In this document: piece after piece, positions 27,301 to 35,405 of the stretch
Layout: each line of letters opens with the position of its first letter
How positions within the stretch are numbered: the stretch's first letter is position 1
DNA from: Tachypleus tridentatus
Taxonomy: Eukaryota; Arthropoda; Merostomata; Xiphosura; Limulidae
Direction of reading: 5' to 3'
Assembly (NCBI RefSeq): GCF_004210375.1
Contig: NC_134837.1
Coordinates: 19,477,586-19,541,585, forward strand
DNA: 64,000 nt
Program-made: the position numbers and the translations under genes
The notes under the pieces: generated by a model
Database searches by the model: none
Told to the model about the DNA's origin: nothing
Seen by the model: only the letters and a program-made list of their open reading frames with translations

Positions 27301-28434
27301 GGGTTACTAGGATAATTCCAGCAAAGAAACAGTTATCTTAGAGGGAATAAGTTACAATATCTTAGCAGATTTTCTTGTAACTGAAAATTGAAGAGTAAGA
27401 GGTGATCATATTAAAATATAAATATTTTCTGGTGGATTGATGAGTTAAATGTCTGTGCTATATCATGAAAATTATAGGGTAAGAGGACACATTTAAAATT
27501 TGGAAGAGTTTTGCAGGCTCCAGTTAAAAATTAATTTTTCTAACAAGATGATTGACTTATAGAATGAGTTGTGGTTGGCAATAGTGGAGACCAATACTGT
27601 ACATGAGCTTATAGAGGAGAATCAATTATTTCCTGAAAATTAAATAGGTTTAAGTTCTTACTCTTGCCAAGCGTGGGTGTGCAAGTTAGGAGAACCTTGA
27701 AGGGCCAAATACCCCGTTTTGTCCGTAGGTTGTGTATGAAGACCGGTTCGGTTTTTTTATACGTTGTATATCTGTTTAAATTACAATAGTTATGTTTTTA
27801 TAACTACAACTTTATATGTAATGTATTGTGTAAAAAAATGTTTATGCATTTCATTTCAATTTGCATACAAGTATTTATGACGTCATAAGTTTTGTGTGTG
27901 TGTGTTTTTTCTTATAGCAAAGCCACACCGGGCTGTCTGCTGAGCCCACCGAGGGGAAGTTTTTTTTTTTTGGTTTTTTTCACGATAAATTCCTGATACC
28001 CAACATGGGTACCACAACTTTTGAAAAGTTTCTATTTATGTTGGGACAAACTACGTTGTAAATAAAATTCCTTGCCCTTAGCATTTTGGCATCTTTTTGT
28101 AAATTAATGGTTTTCTGCAAGCCGTAAAAATTTGAAGAAAGTTAATAATGAGATCATTAATAAATATTTTTGAAGCTACGATTCATGTTGTTGTTGTTTT
28201 TTTTCAAATATGAATAAATAGCCAGTGATATTTATATTATCTGTTTGAGTGAGTGTGACGTAGTTTTAAGTGCAACAGAACTTCAAGTATATAGTTTACT
28301 TCTAATTTTAGATTCGTCGAATGCAGGATATGTTGAACCAAATGCAACAGAAATTGAAAGCAGCAGGCAGAGACAGCAGCGAAAATGGCACTGATTCTGA
28401 CAGTAGGAAGGACACTGAAAGTGTGGACATTTAA
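203..28434 (+). CDS. Septin, SEPT2 group (3' part of gene, 7 exons)
   Basis: Septins are cytoskeletal GTP-binding proteins that assemble into hetero-oligomeric filaments at the cell cortex and cleavage furrow. Seven exons, 203-320, 5706-5807, 12156-12252, 14223-14274, 19506-19610, 20294-20372 and 28312-28434, join without a frame break into 224 residues and a stop. Seen in order: the G4 motif AKAD with its surrounding [13 protein letters not shown]; an acidic DSDEDDEF stretch; the septin-unique element with [23 protein letters not shown] and [10 protein letters not shown]; and a C-terminal heptad stretch [13 protein letters not shown] followed by an acidic/serine tail. The pattern fits the SEPT2/SEPT5/SEPT4/SEPT1 group (fly Sep1/Sep4) better than the SEPT7/pnut group, which has a much longer coiled coil. 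The N-terminal third, with P-loop and switch regions, is upstream of the window. The exact orthologue within the group is not resolved, so no symbol is given. Intron phases are 0,0,1,2,2,0. Confidence 0.95.
321..1146. other. Septin intron, no feature seen
   Basis: AT-rich intron sequence with no repeat, coding or RNA signal that I can support. Confidence 0.5.
1147..1360 (+). repeat. Diverged tRNA-derived SINE, family 1-like
   Basis: It resembles the + orientation of the common SINE: gggccaaacaaggtctgag near the head, a B-box-like gtggttcacatcc at 1215-1227, and the body phrases tcctactgtttcatcagagt and ggtaaaagagttggcagtgg. It is strongly diverged, so ends are approximate. Confidence 0.45.
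1361..3570. other. Septin intron, unassigned, probably old repeat
   Basis: From about 2100 the base composition becomes less AT-rich, like the transposon-derived stretches elsewhere, but no domain is recognisable. A 72-codon open frame at 2121-2339 has no family match that I know. Confidence 0.35.
3575..4051 (+). mobile_element. 3' end of I/Jockey-group LINE, copy 1
   Basis: This segment aligns along most of its length with 11040-11575, the 3' end of the long LINE copy. Shared phrases include tagtcgacttggag, agtgtcattggtaatagtga, the T-rich tail region, and the terminal gatagccttgttgctttgtg followed by a caaac/caacc-rich tail. A segment present in the longer copy (about 11110-11280) is largely missing. 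Only the 3' end is retained, as expected for 5'-truncated target-primed insertion. Confidence 0.8.
4052..4720 (+). pseudogene. DIRS-like retrotransposon RT fragment
   Basis: Conceptual translation shows a decayed reverse transcriptase core: [20 protein letters not shown], which resembles the LFVVPK-x-GGWRP entry motif; [15 protein letters not shown], motif A ([12 protein letters not shown] type); and [20 protein letters not shown], the motif B region. The AFLHIPI form and lack of LTRs favour the DIRS (tyrosine-recombinase) order over Ty3/gypsy. Stops interrupt the frame. It starts right at the 3' end of LINE copy 1. Confidence 0.6.
4721..5705. other. Septin intron, microsatellite-like patches only
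   Basis: It holds short TA/TG-rich tracts at about 4905-4935 and 5320-5365. Nothing else is recognised. Confidence 0.4.
5706..5807 (+). CDS. Septin exon b
   Basis: The acceptor is attatgtag (ends 5705) and the donor is gtaatc at 5808. There are 34 codons, phase 0 at both ends, from [16 protein letters not shown] through the acidic DSDEDDEF to QQDRELK. It matches the SEPT2-group stretch between the G4 motif and the last beta strands of the GTPase domain. Confidence 0.95.
5808..6389. other. Septin intron, no feature seen
   Basis: AT-rich sequence with a short (gt)n patch near 5831-5841. No other signal. Confidence 0.4.
6959..7560 (+). pseudogene. LINE ORF1 (gag-like, CCHC region)
   Basis: An open frame at 6959-7336 (125 codons) is followed, after a frame change, by a zinc-knuckle-like region at about 7375-7510: [14 protein letters not shown] then [14 protein letters not shown] and CVNC. 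In the first knuckle the second Cys is replaced by Phe, so the motif is damaged. Such knuckles bind RNA in ORF1 proteins of this group. Confidence 0.7.
8150..8680 (+). pseudogene. LINE endonuclease domain (APE type)
   Basis: Broken frames encode [13 protein letters not shown], the GG-x-A-x-LV entry motif; [12 protein letters not shown]; a damaged GDxNGH region near 8390-8410; and [16 protein letters not shown], the conserved SDH catalytic motif of APE-like LINE endonucleases. This enzyme nicks target DNA to prime reverse transcription. At least two frame changes and stops inactivate it. Confidence 0.75.
8960..10131 (+). pseudogene. LINE reverse transcriptase
   Basis: Fragments in shifting frames include [19 protein letters not shown], the ELK-x-VL motif before the palm; a decayed IIQLL/LESN stretch; [20 protein letters not shown] at about 9651-9710, RT motif 4 (GVPQGSVLSP type); a YVDDF-like catalytic box in another frame near 9752; and [20 protein letters not shown], the FLG-x-x-D motif. 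Multiple frameshifts and stops. Confidence 0.8.
10640..11290 (+). pseudogene. LINE RNase H domain and 3' Cys-rich motif
   Basis: Broken frames give a damaged CAMICCGL stretch, [20 protein letters not shown] (FTAEL-x-AI-x-LAL type), a [15 protein letters not shown]-like segment and [10 protein letters not shown] (NE-x-AD type), all in RNase H order, followed by [15 protein letters not shown]. This order is characteristic of I-group LINEs. Confidence 0.7.
11576..12155. other. Septin intron, no feature seen
   Basis: Very AT-rich sequence between the LINE tail and septin exon c, with no supported feature. Confidence 0.4.
12156..12252 (+). CDS. Septin exon c (YPWG segment)
   Basis: The acceptor is tgttttag (ends 12155) and the donor is gtaaat at 12253. 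It encodes [18 protein letters not shown] then [14 protein letters not shown], the conserved end of the GTPase domain and start of the septin-unique element. It ends at phase 1; the split codon is completed to Val in the next exon. Confidence 0.96.
12253..14222. other. Septin intron, no feature seen
   Basis: AT-rich. A short tandem duplication of aatatttattaatttaat lies right after the donor (12257-12291). Nothing else is supported. Confidence 0.4.
14223..14274 (+). CDS. Septin exon d (septin-unique element)
   Basis: A short 52-bp exon between an attacag acceptor (ends 14222) and a gtgaga donor (14275). It encodes [16 protein letters not shown] inside the septin-unique element. It enters at phase 1 and leaves at phase 2, with the split codon giving Ser before THMQDL in the next exon. 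It is too short to show up as an open reading frame and is recognised by homology and frame continuity. Confidence 0.93.
14610..14885 (-). repeat. Unnamed interspersed repeat R3, minus copy
   Basis: The reverse complement matches 19155-19400 over about 250 bp. Shared phrases include gagatgttgtgggttcaatc (caatc/cagtc variant), actcaactcctaac and ggaatatccccaatgc. The gtgggttcaatcac block resembles a tRNA B box, so it may be a third SINE family. The family is not identified. Confidence 0.65.
14886..16166. other. Septin intron, very AT-rich, unassigned
   Basis: It includes an 80-codon open frame (15430-15672) rich in Ile, Lys and Leu that matches no family I know. It is most likely a chance frame in AT-rich DNA. 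Confidence 0.35.
16167..16446 (-). repeat. tRNA-derived SINE family 1, full length
   Basis: The minus strand carries the tRNA-like head (ggccaggtgggttaaggc, then a B box gggttcaaatcc). The body contains gtaaaagagtacctcaagag and the tail gtagctttttgcgaaataaa. Imperfect flanking duplication: tcaatatcttt on the left, tcaatattttt on the right. Confidence 0.88.
16905..17015 (-). repeat. Diverged SINE family 1 fragment
   Basis: caccaactcttgtgctact and ccgtggctaaaagggtaaac match the minus orientation of family 1 with heavy divergence. The part around tataccaattttatggaagg is also found inverted at 16525-16550. Confidence 0.5.
17016..19154. other. Septin intron, unassigned
   Basis: It contains a short ggtaa-rich tandem patch at 17402-17466 (aggtaaggtaa and aatagttagt repeated). 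T-rich open frames at 17855-18166 and 18506-18916 are Phe/Ser/Ile/Leu-rich and look like low-complexity artefacts. No element is recognised. Confidence 0.35.
19155..19400 (+). repeat. Unnamed interspersed repeat R3, plus copy
   Basis: It matches the reverse complement of 14610-14885. It includes gagatgttgtgggttcagtc and gatggaatatccccagtgc, and ends about 100 bp before septin exon e. Confidence 0.65.
19506..19610 (+). CDS. Septin exon e (THMQDL segment)
   Basis: The acceptor is cctttcag (ends 19505) and the donor is gtagat at 19611. It encodes [19 protein letters not shown], the end of the conserved septin core, followed by [15 protein letters not shown]. It leaves at phase 2 and joins the next exon through a Gly codon. 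The reading frame continues only to an in-frame TAG inside the donor, as expected for a real exon edge. Confidence 0.95.
20294..20372 (+). CDS. Septin exon f (start of C-terminal region, GC donor)
   Basis: The acceptor is ctgtgcag (ends 20293). It encodes [20 protein letters not shown] then QQKEEE, matching the LLEKEAEL stretch that precedes the coiled coil in SEPT2-group proteins. The exon must end at 20372 (phase 0) to continue into IRRMQDML, which makes the donor GAG|gcatgt, a GC donor. The nearest GT (20377) would add four bases and break the frame. Confidence 0.9.
20780..21180 (+). pseudogene. CR1-type LINE ORF1 remnant (esterase-like)
   Basis: Translation gives [11 protein letters not shown], then [27 protein letters not shown]. 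The VVNVGTND-like stretch followed by EELL-x-R resembles the SGNH/esterase-like ORF1 domain of CR1-clade LINEs. It is broken by stops and may belong with the CR1 remnant at 25550-27660, split by a later insertion. Confidence 0.45.
21181..22170. other. Septin intron, unassigned
   Basis: No supported feature. A less AT-rich patch at 21240-21310 and another at 21500-21660 may be old repeat. Confidence 0.3.
22175..22603 (+). repeat. 5' LTR of the gypsy element
   Basis: Its 3' part is repeated downstream of integrase. The left end is not fixed; a TG near 22175 is only a guess. Confidence 0.5.
22604..22625 (+). promoter_or_regulatory. Primer-binding-like site (tRNA-Pro type)
   Basis: tgggggttcatatccaagat directly follows the LTR. 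It resembles the tRNA-Pro complement tgggggctcgtccgggat, with a two-base insertion and changes. The position just after the LTR supports the reading. Confidence 0.5.
22850..23850 (+). pseudogene. Gypsy gag (coiled coil and CCHC-like box)
   Basis: Broken frames encode [30 protein letters not shown], repeated IEAK/EREK units (about 22990-23150) forming a charged coiled coil, [36 protein letters not shown], and a capsid-like helical stretch. A nucleocapsid-like box (CHF then [12 protein letters not shown]) at about 23795-23855 has lost its second Cys and changes frame. Confidence 0.75.
23900..24095 (+). pseudogene. Gypsy protease remnant
   Basis: [20 protein letters not shown] is followed by [20 protein letters not shown], which aligns with the DTGA-x-QS active-site stretch of gypsy proteases. 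The catalytic Asp is replaced by Val (VTGTTQS). The frame ends at 24095. Confidence 0.65.
24225..25020 (+). pseudogene. Gypsy integrase
   Basis: Seen in order: a LITEKEKDP junction motif; [20 protein letters not shown]; a zinc-binding region with [27 protein letters not shown], where the first catalytic Asp should be; [18 protein letters not shown] around the second Asp; and AYHPES-x-GALERF-type residues for the Glu region near 24930. The core pattern is that of chromovirus-like or SCAN-gag gypsy integrases. The first Asp (IDCVGPL type) reads Val here, and stops are present. Confidence 0.8.
25148..25275 (+). repeat. Penelope-like element 3' tail (solo)
   Basis: It contains gttaacctaaagatgaccta, then aggatgaaacattgttttct and ttttaataaaagttttaata with ccagccatcttgagata. 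This matches the tails at 57511-57610 (opposite strand) and 60430-60490. Confidence 0.6.
25550..27660 (+). mobile_element. CR1-type LINE remnant (endonuclease, RT, C-terminus)
   Basis: Endonuclease: a PPNDTEEVNKELYD-like region and [10 protein letters not shown] at about 25590-25720. RT: an [18 protein letters not shown] stretch at about 26485-26560, a YLDFSKAF-like region near 26720, [19 protein letters not shown] (motif 4), and [10 protein letters not shown], where Ala of FADD is Val. C-terminus: LERIQ-x-RR-x-TRMIPA-like residues near 27280, then RGDHIKI and RGHSLKFGR-like segments to about 27620. A SINE interrupts the endonuclease at about 25736-26010. All frames are broken. Confidence 0.8.
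25736..26010 (-). repeat. SINE family 1, diverged, nested in the CR1 remnant
   Basis: tttttgcaaagctacttgag, gggctatctgcactggc, gggtagaaggaaggcaacaa and a decayed head ggtccaatggttaacttgtc (complement) show the minus orientation. The middle is unusually divergent, with an added T-run. Confidence 0.75.
27890..27966 (-). repeat. SINE family 2 fragment
   Basis: cttatagcaaagccacaccg and ggctgtctgctgagcccacc plus gagggga is the 3' part of the second SINE family in minus orientation. A (gt)n tract precedes it and a T-run follows. Confidence 0.75.
28312..28434 (+). CDS. Septin last exon (coiled coil and stop)
   Basis: The acceptor is taattttag (ends 28311). It encodes [18 protein letters not shown], a short amphipathic helix like the end of SEPT2, then a polar Ser/Asp/Glu tail, and stops at TAA 28432-28434. 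The short coiled coil is typical of the SEPT2 group. Confidence 0.95.
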   Translation: MRRMQDMLNQMQQKLKAAGRDSSENGTDSDSRKDTESVDI

Positions 28435-29760
28435 TTTTTCTTATGGTTATTAGATAGCGCTACAGACATTTTGCAGTCTTCAGTGTAAAGCAAGTGTTCG
28501 ATAAAAGAAAATTGACATTTGTAGAAATTTCATGTTTTTGAAACATCTAAACTTTAATGCAAAGTTCGCGTTTTGATAGGCATAATGTTATTTTATGTAT
28601 ATTAATAGTGCGTTTATCATATTTCTAAGAACACAGATAATTTGTTTTATTACATTTTACTTTTAGTTATAACTGCAAGGGTAAACATTTCCTATATGAA
28701 CAACAGATGGCAGTATTCGTTTAAGATTTTGTAATGAAAGTGAAGTTTAGGTATATTAATGTAACGAAAAGTCGAAACAGTGTGCTCCTTTGTTTTATTT
28801 TAATATTGTATTAGAAAACTATTTTACGTATGTGGTTAATCCGTGCAGTTTTAAATTTTAGAGAAGAAAACAATCTGGATGACAATTCAACATCACTAAA
28901 ATACGTCCATTAACTTAATAATTAACGTTAGTGGTCAGATACCTAAATTTCAAATAATATTTCTTTATGGTGCTCTCCTTTCTTGAGCGTCAACACGTTG
29001 CATAATTTATTATGTCGTTCAGCCATATCACACATAATTAGCTGTATTATAAAGGAAAGTAATTTAAATTTGTTCAATGCACCAGTAGTTTTAAGTTAAT
29101 TTGAAATAATAATATATATAATTTATTGTTTGAAACGGTTACTTTTGTTATTACTTTGTGAAGATAAAATTAGTTAAATACATATGGTGAAAATAATACT
29201 ACTGGTGTATAGTCAGCAAAGACTCATGTTTAGAACTCGTTCAAGGTATTATTGCTCATTTACAACTAGAACAGGAAATCTGTATACTGCAGATCTCAAT
29301 ATTTAGTATTAACGAATCGTATTTCTACTATCAGGTAGAAAAAGAGTGCAAATCAAGTAAGTTTGGAATTAAAAATTTTCTATAAAAATATGTTTTATTA
29401 TTTTAAAAAATTCTGAGAGAATGTTGTAATAGTTCAAACAAATCTCAAAATTGACTGAAACTGAAACAGAATTTTTGAACTGAAACTTGAAATGTCAGAT
29501 CAAGCAAGTTAGTTTTTTAAGTCGACTATTTTTCCCTCAACATTTTTTTCAATATTTGAAACATTATAAACAATAATTAGAAATTAATCGGTTAATGTTT
29601 CTTATGTATCTGTGACCTTGTTTTTTTATGCTCATTTGACTTTTTAAAGACGTTGTACAAAAACATTTTTATTCTTACTCTCTTCAATTAAAATTTAATA
29701 TATTAGGATAATTATGTATCTACACGTGTTAATATTGTATCACTTCATAAATAAATATAT
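28435..29760 (+). other. Septin 3' flank / probable 3' UTR
   Basis: AT-rich sequence after the septin stop with no coding pattern. The first clear AATAAA hexamer I see downstream is at 29750-29755, and further ones occur near 30709, 31630 and 31948. The true polyadenylation site cannot be chosen without transcript data. Confidence 0.4.
29750..29755 (+). terminator. Candidate polyadenylation signal for the septin gene
   Basis: AATAAA about 1.3 kb after the septin stop codon, the first exact hexamer noticed. In AT-rich DNA this hexamer is expected often by chance, so the call is weak. Confidence 0.2.
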
Positions 29761-32700
29761 AAAACTGTAAAGATTTTTTTTCTAATTTAACAGTAAAGCT
29801 ACTTGTTTTTGTGTAATACCAGAGCATAATAACACAGTGTATTAATAATCTAATAGTGATTTCAATGATTATATTTCCATGGGTGATGTCCGTTTTCTTT
29901 TATTACAGTGTTTATATATTCTGATTAAAAAATATTTTCAATGTAATTAAAATACAATGAAACAAAACTTGTCTACATGCCGCTTGTAATCGTTTATCAC
30001 GCTTAGGTTAGAAATAGTCTTCGAGAGCAAACTTTTTATCATAATGTCGGATGTTTTCTCAAAGTGAGTGTAAACATTTATATTTGTAAATACATTATCT
30101 GATCCTTTTTGTTTGAACAACTAGACAATTGTGTAATTTGGTGTAATAGATCAGAATTGGTTTCTCGGTGATTTTTATCCTATTTCATTAAAGGATTTTA
30201 TTAATGAAGTTTTCTCCGTTTCCTTCCATCTTGAAGTTTTGTGTAACTCGTAAAGTCAGCATTTTTCAACAATATCTATAACTCGTATTTTGTTTGTTTG
30301 GCTGAGAATGTGCTAAAGATGTCACAGTATGATACGGTTAGCATTGTCCATATACGTGTATAATTAATTAATTGATTAATTCAACCTTTGTCAGCCTTTT
30401 AAGAGAAGAAAAAAAAAAACTAGCATATATTCATAATTATGTTATCTTTCCAGGAGTAATTTTAAAATTATCTTACTTGTGTATACTTAGAAAAATTTTT
30501 CTAACCGTAGTATTCTAACTGTTTTTAGTTTCAGTAAGAATAATGATAAGATTTTAAGGCGAAAATTTGAAAATTATAAGTTATCGATGTGTTTGACAAT
30601 CGTTTAATTTGTCACAGAAACTGTATGCTGAGCTAGAGTACTATGAAAAAAAATGATGTTTGTGCCAGTAAGGTCTTTTTGGTGCCAAATACAAATATTC
30701 GAAAGCAAGAAATAAAATATTTTTTTTTATAATATTGCGCAACTGCTTCGATATTAAGTTGAACTTGTATTAATTTTATAATATTATGTTTGTTTGTTTT
30801 TATTGTGAGGCTATCAAATAATATATCGTGTTTATCACAGAAATACTGTAAATTTCATAGGATTCCATAACGTTGAGCTTTAAAATACCATTATCTTATT
30901 GTCAGTAGGTACTGTAACTAAGACTACTGCTGCAGTGACACGTCATTAGTCAGTGTTAATAAGCTAAACTGCTTTTAAGCCAATTTTATTCTAACCTGAG
31001 TAATTCGGGCGTTTGCATCAGTGAAACAATCGGAGAGTGGGGGAATATAAAGAGTAAATTTTTCGGGTAAATTTCTTATAAATGCGACAATTCTTAAAAT
31101 GGTAAAAATGTATGGTAATATTATGTAGAAATTTGGGCATTAACTATATATTTTAATAATCTATAACTACTATAATTCCAATTAATGGACAGTTATATTC
31201 TTTGTAGTCATAAAACAATTTAAACATTAAGCTATTCCAAATATTGGAAGATCAGAAATTATGCATTTATACACCTCTTAAAATGACAACTGATATAAAT
31301 AAATATATAATTTTCATTTTTGTTCATTATTAAAATATAGTAATTTGAAGTATACAACATTTAATATCATGTCTTCTTTGCATGATTTAATTTCTACAGA
31401 TATATAGCTGTTATTAATGTTTTGGTTAAAAGTTACGATATAAAAAAGTATTATTTATGTGTGAAAATTCCAAATGCAAGAATCACCACTAATTATAACC
31501 TTAAAAAACATATATAAATAATTTTCAAGACTAATAGTTTGTTGCAGGAAGATTCTGTTAAGTTCGTTCCTCATAAAATGTGTTTGTTAAATTATAGCTG
31601 TTTTTCTGAAAGTAGTTGAATAAACTTTTGCGATGAATAAATGGCGTTGTATGCATAAAAATATATGGGTTAAAAATAATATATTAGCGTGCATTCTTTT
31701 TATAAGTAGGTGGCGTGTTTTTAACTCGTAAGTTAGGAGTTAGGAATAACAAAATATTATATGGAGTTATTAAATTAGCAGTACAGTATTTTACAGTGTT
31801 GAGGTTTCAAGCGCGAGAAGGATCGTGAATAGGATAAAGTAGAGATTATAACATTTTTTTTTTTATATAGGGTCAAACCATGGAACCATTGATTTACATT
31901 CTTGTCTCTGCATCATATTTATTTTGTAATTTTGTATCTAAAAAAATAAAAAATGCTGGTTGAATTTTTTGACCTCTTAGTTTTTATGTACGTTTTATTT
32001 GCTTTATTTCTAAAAGCACAGTAACTCAAATTAATGATTATTTGTTTCACTTTGATTGCGACATTTTTACTGAGAGAATTTGATAGTATGTTACAGATTT
32101 ATTACCTTCCTGAACTGCTAAATTCGTCCTTTTCACACACTGGTAGCTCAGCTGTAAATATGTAAGCCAATAATACTAGACATACGGATTTCAATAACAG
32201 TGTTGTTAGCAGAGCAGAGTTGACATTTTTTTATATAGATTTGTGTTTAATAACAAACAAAAAAGCTTTGTTTGAATGTATATCTCTAAATATCAAAGTT
32301 CTCAATGATGCCAAAAATCTCAGATTTACATTTAGCTTCTGTTTATGCATAAAATTGCACCTTGTGCAGGAAGGTCAACAAAAATCACCTTCAGTGGTGG
32401 TTTGAATACAACACCAATCACGTGAATAGTAGTATTTATGGCTTCCGTAAGGTGGAAAAAGCAATTTACCTTAGATGTCACAAGAAAGGGGGATCATCAA
32501 ATTGTATCTCCACAGTTATAGAGATAAATATATATTAGCATCTAATTATATGATTGAGAATATACATGTTTAAGTATGATAACAGCTGGTGTTGAAATAA
32601 TGGACCTTAATATAGTTTTTTTTCACCCAAACCTTAAGAAACCAGTGGATTATTCTGTTGTGCTAGTCACTCTGGTGTTACCAATTCAACTGAATAACAT

Positions 32701-33253
32701 GAAATGTGGTTGGTCTGGAACATAATAGTCAGTGAGTTGATTAACTTGGAAATACGTATTGAAATAATTTAGCCAATCTGGTCAATTAACATATCCTATA
32801 AAGGTAGCTATTCATTATTCTAAAGTACTGTTATCTAAATAAAGATTATTTCACTGTGTATTCCGCATCATGTCTAGTCTATTTATTACTTAGCACTCAT
32901 TCAGTTAGTTTCGGTGGAACTCAGTAAACCTCCTTATACAATGACCTACTTTATTTATTCTTTTGAATAACTGGGTTTAACGTAAACTCTACACCTTTTT
33001 ATCGAACGTAAAAAAATGCTGAATTATAAGACCCAATGTGTGCGAGAAACAGTGTGAAAATAAATGACCTCTTAGCAATGCCCATCAACAAGCGGCATTG
33101 ATATGAAAAAGATAAGCTTGTAAACTCTGCCGTTTTTGACATATACTTTGTCAAAGAGCTTCACGTTTTTCTTACCTACCCATTTGTATTAAATAAATGT
33201 CGATAGGTTTTAATGATAACTATTCAGAACAGTCTCTTAAAGACTAGTTCCTC
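29761..33253. other. Intergenic, no feature seen
   Basis: AT-rich sequence downstream of the septin gene with several A or T homopolymers. No repeat family or coding pattern is supported. Confidence 0.4.
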
Positions 33254-33529
33254 GGCCTGGCATGGGTAGGTGGTTAAGACGCTCGATTCGTGATCCGAAG
33301 GTCGCGGGTTCGCATCCCCGACGCGCCAAACATGCTCGCCCTTTCAGCTGTGGGAGTGTTATAATGTTACGGTCAATCCCACTATTCGTTGGTAAAAGAG
33401 TAGCCCAAGAGTTTGCGGTGGGTGGTTATGACTAGCTACCTTCCCTCTAGTCTTACACTGCTAAATTTGGGACGGCTAGCGCAGATAGCTCTTGTGTAGC
33501 TTTGCGCGAAATTCAAAACAAACCAAACC
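33254..33529 (+). repeat. SINE family 1, full length
   Basis: The tRNA-like head ggcctggcatgggtaggtgg carries an A-box-like region and the B box gggttcgcatcccc. The body contains atcccactattcgttggtaa and the tail gtagctttgcgcgaaattca. Little divergence from the copies at 33693 and 46429 suggests recent activity. Confidence 0.92.
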
Positions 33530-33681
33530 GCTAAGTGTTAACGCTAATTATTAAAAAAAATCAGCCAGTACTAATAATAAAGAATAACGAAAATTTTCTG
33601 CTGTACCACGGCTGTTATCCTAGGTTTGGCACACCTCAAAAACTGTCTAATGATAAATATATTTGTGATCATTGGTTCTTG

Positions 33682-33972
33682 TGAAATATAAGTTTGTTTG
33701 TTTGTTTTTTAATTTCGCACAAAGCTACTAGAGGGCTATCTGTGCTAGCCGTCCCTAATTTAGCAGTGTAAGACTAGAGGGAAGGCAGCTAGTCATCACC
33801 ACTCAGCGCCCACTCTTGAGCTACTCTTTTACGAACGAATAATGGGATTGACCGTAATATTATAACGCTCCCACGGCTGGGAGAGCGAGCATGTTTGGCG
33901 CGAACCCGCGACCCTCGGATTACGAGTCGCACGCCTTACGCGCTAGGCCATGCCAGGCCCATGAAATATAAG
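33682..33972 (-). repeat. SINE family 1 with intact target-site duplication
   Basis: The SINE body is 33693-33961 in minus orientation, with a T-rich tail (tttgtttgtttgtttttt) at its left side. It is flanked by an exact 11-bp duplication tgaaatataag at 33682-33692 and 33962-33972. This defines the element edges and shows LINE-style insertion. Confidence 0.93.
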
Positions 33973-34900
33973 AGATAACAATATTTGAGTGACATTTCAA
34001 ATACAAATACAGAGATGCCAATCATTATGATTTGAGTGTAATCATTATGATTTTGGTGTATACATTACGACTGTACGCTCGTACAGACAAATATTACGAC
34101 TTGTTGCAACTCCTAAATTATTATATAGGCCTATACAATAAAGTGATGAATTGTTCCCCCAGGGCATGAAAAGAAAATTTCTAGTGAGATACAAATAAAT
34201 TTTGATAATAACTAAAAGACAATAGTCCAAATGGCTACTTGTGATAATCATGTTTGTGCTTGAAATAATAAAAAATATTTGTATCTCCGACGTCTACCAA
34301 TAGTTTGAGTGTGGTGCTTCTCCATACTCCATTCTAATGCTGACAGTGAAAGGTATTTAGTTTAGTGACTAAAAACAAGATCAAGTTCAGGCTAAACTTG
34401 AGCACCTCAGTTTTGAACAGTATTATAACACACAAGATGTGTATACAGTCAAATGGACAATGTTGTTATAACTCCCAATGATAAAGTGGCATTCTCATGA
34501 AAGCAACAGTTTCAAAACTATTACAATAAGTGTCATAAACATGATATAAACTAGTCCTAACACAAAGGCTTTTTCTGCTTACTGTTTGTGCATGTTCAAT
34601 GTTGTTTTACCAGTATGTTTGTTACTCTGAACTAAATAAAAGACATAATTTCAAAAGAATTTTTTTTTTAAATTATTTATTAAATACACAAAACACAGTC
34701 ATAAATGAGCAATCTATAGCAGTGATAGCTAATAATAGTTATAATAATAAACAGCTTAGAGACATTGGTCAAGCCTGGTAACCACAAATGATAAAGGGCT
34801 CTGTCTACAATCATTATGCTCAGTCATTTGAAATAGTTGGCATCTCTGCAAATAGTGTCTTCAGAAAACTTAAGTAGAGTTATTTAAAAGGACACTTATA
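33973..34900. other. Intergenic, no feature seen
   Basis: AT-rich. Short repeated phrases (atcattatgatttg) at 34020-34055 only. Confidence 0.35.
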
Positions 34901-34902
34901 TC

Positions 34903-34997
34903 CTGTTTTTTTTTTTTTTTTTTTGTCTTTGGTTTGTGTATTTTTATCATAGCAAAGCCACATTGAGCTATTTGCTAAGTCCACCGAAGGTCTCACT
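34903..34997 (-). repeat. SINE family 2 fragment
   Basis: After a long T-run (34903-34924), atagcaaagccacattgagc, tatttgctaagtccaccgaa matches the 3' part of family 2 in minus orientation, moderately diverged. Confidence 0.7.
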
Positions 34998-35405
34998 GGT
35001 TTTATAACAATTTTAATGTTATAATATCAATGAAAGGTTTCTTCAGAACCCACTATTACTGTTTTGATTCTGATAAGAAATTTAGTAACTTAAAGAAGCG
35101 TTATTGTTGGAGTTATTGTACTGTTTGTTACAGTTATGACTGCATAATCAACAAACCTCTTGTGCTGATTGTAACAGATTTTGTAAATCAATAGATTCTT
35201 ACAACAAACGCAAAAATAAAAATGGAAAGCAGAGAGTTTCGTCGTGTGACAAATGTTTTCAACCTACAACACATTTTATTATCACCAACAGGACAATATT
35301 TTGTCCTGAATTACCAGAAATGCAGCAAAACACATCGTGCAGAATGTAAACAAATTGTCATGTTCTATACAAATCTATGTTGTAACCATTCAAAACATGC
35401 TACAA
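34998..35405. other. Intergenic, no feature seen
   Basis: A 68-codon open frame at 35222-35428 runs into a SINE fragment and has no family resemblance. It is not called as a gene. Confidence 0.3.
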
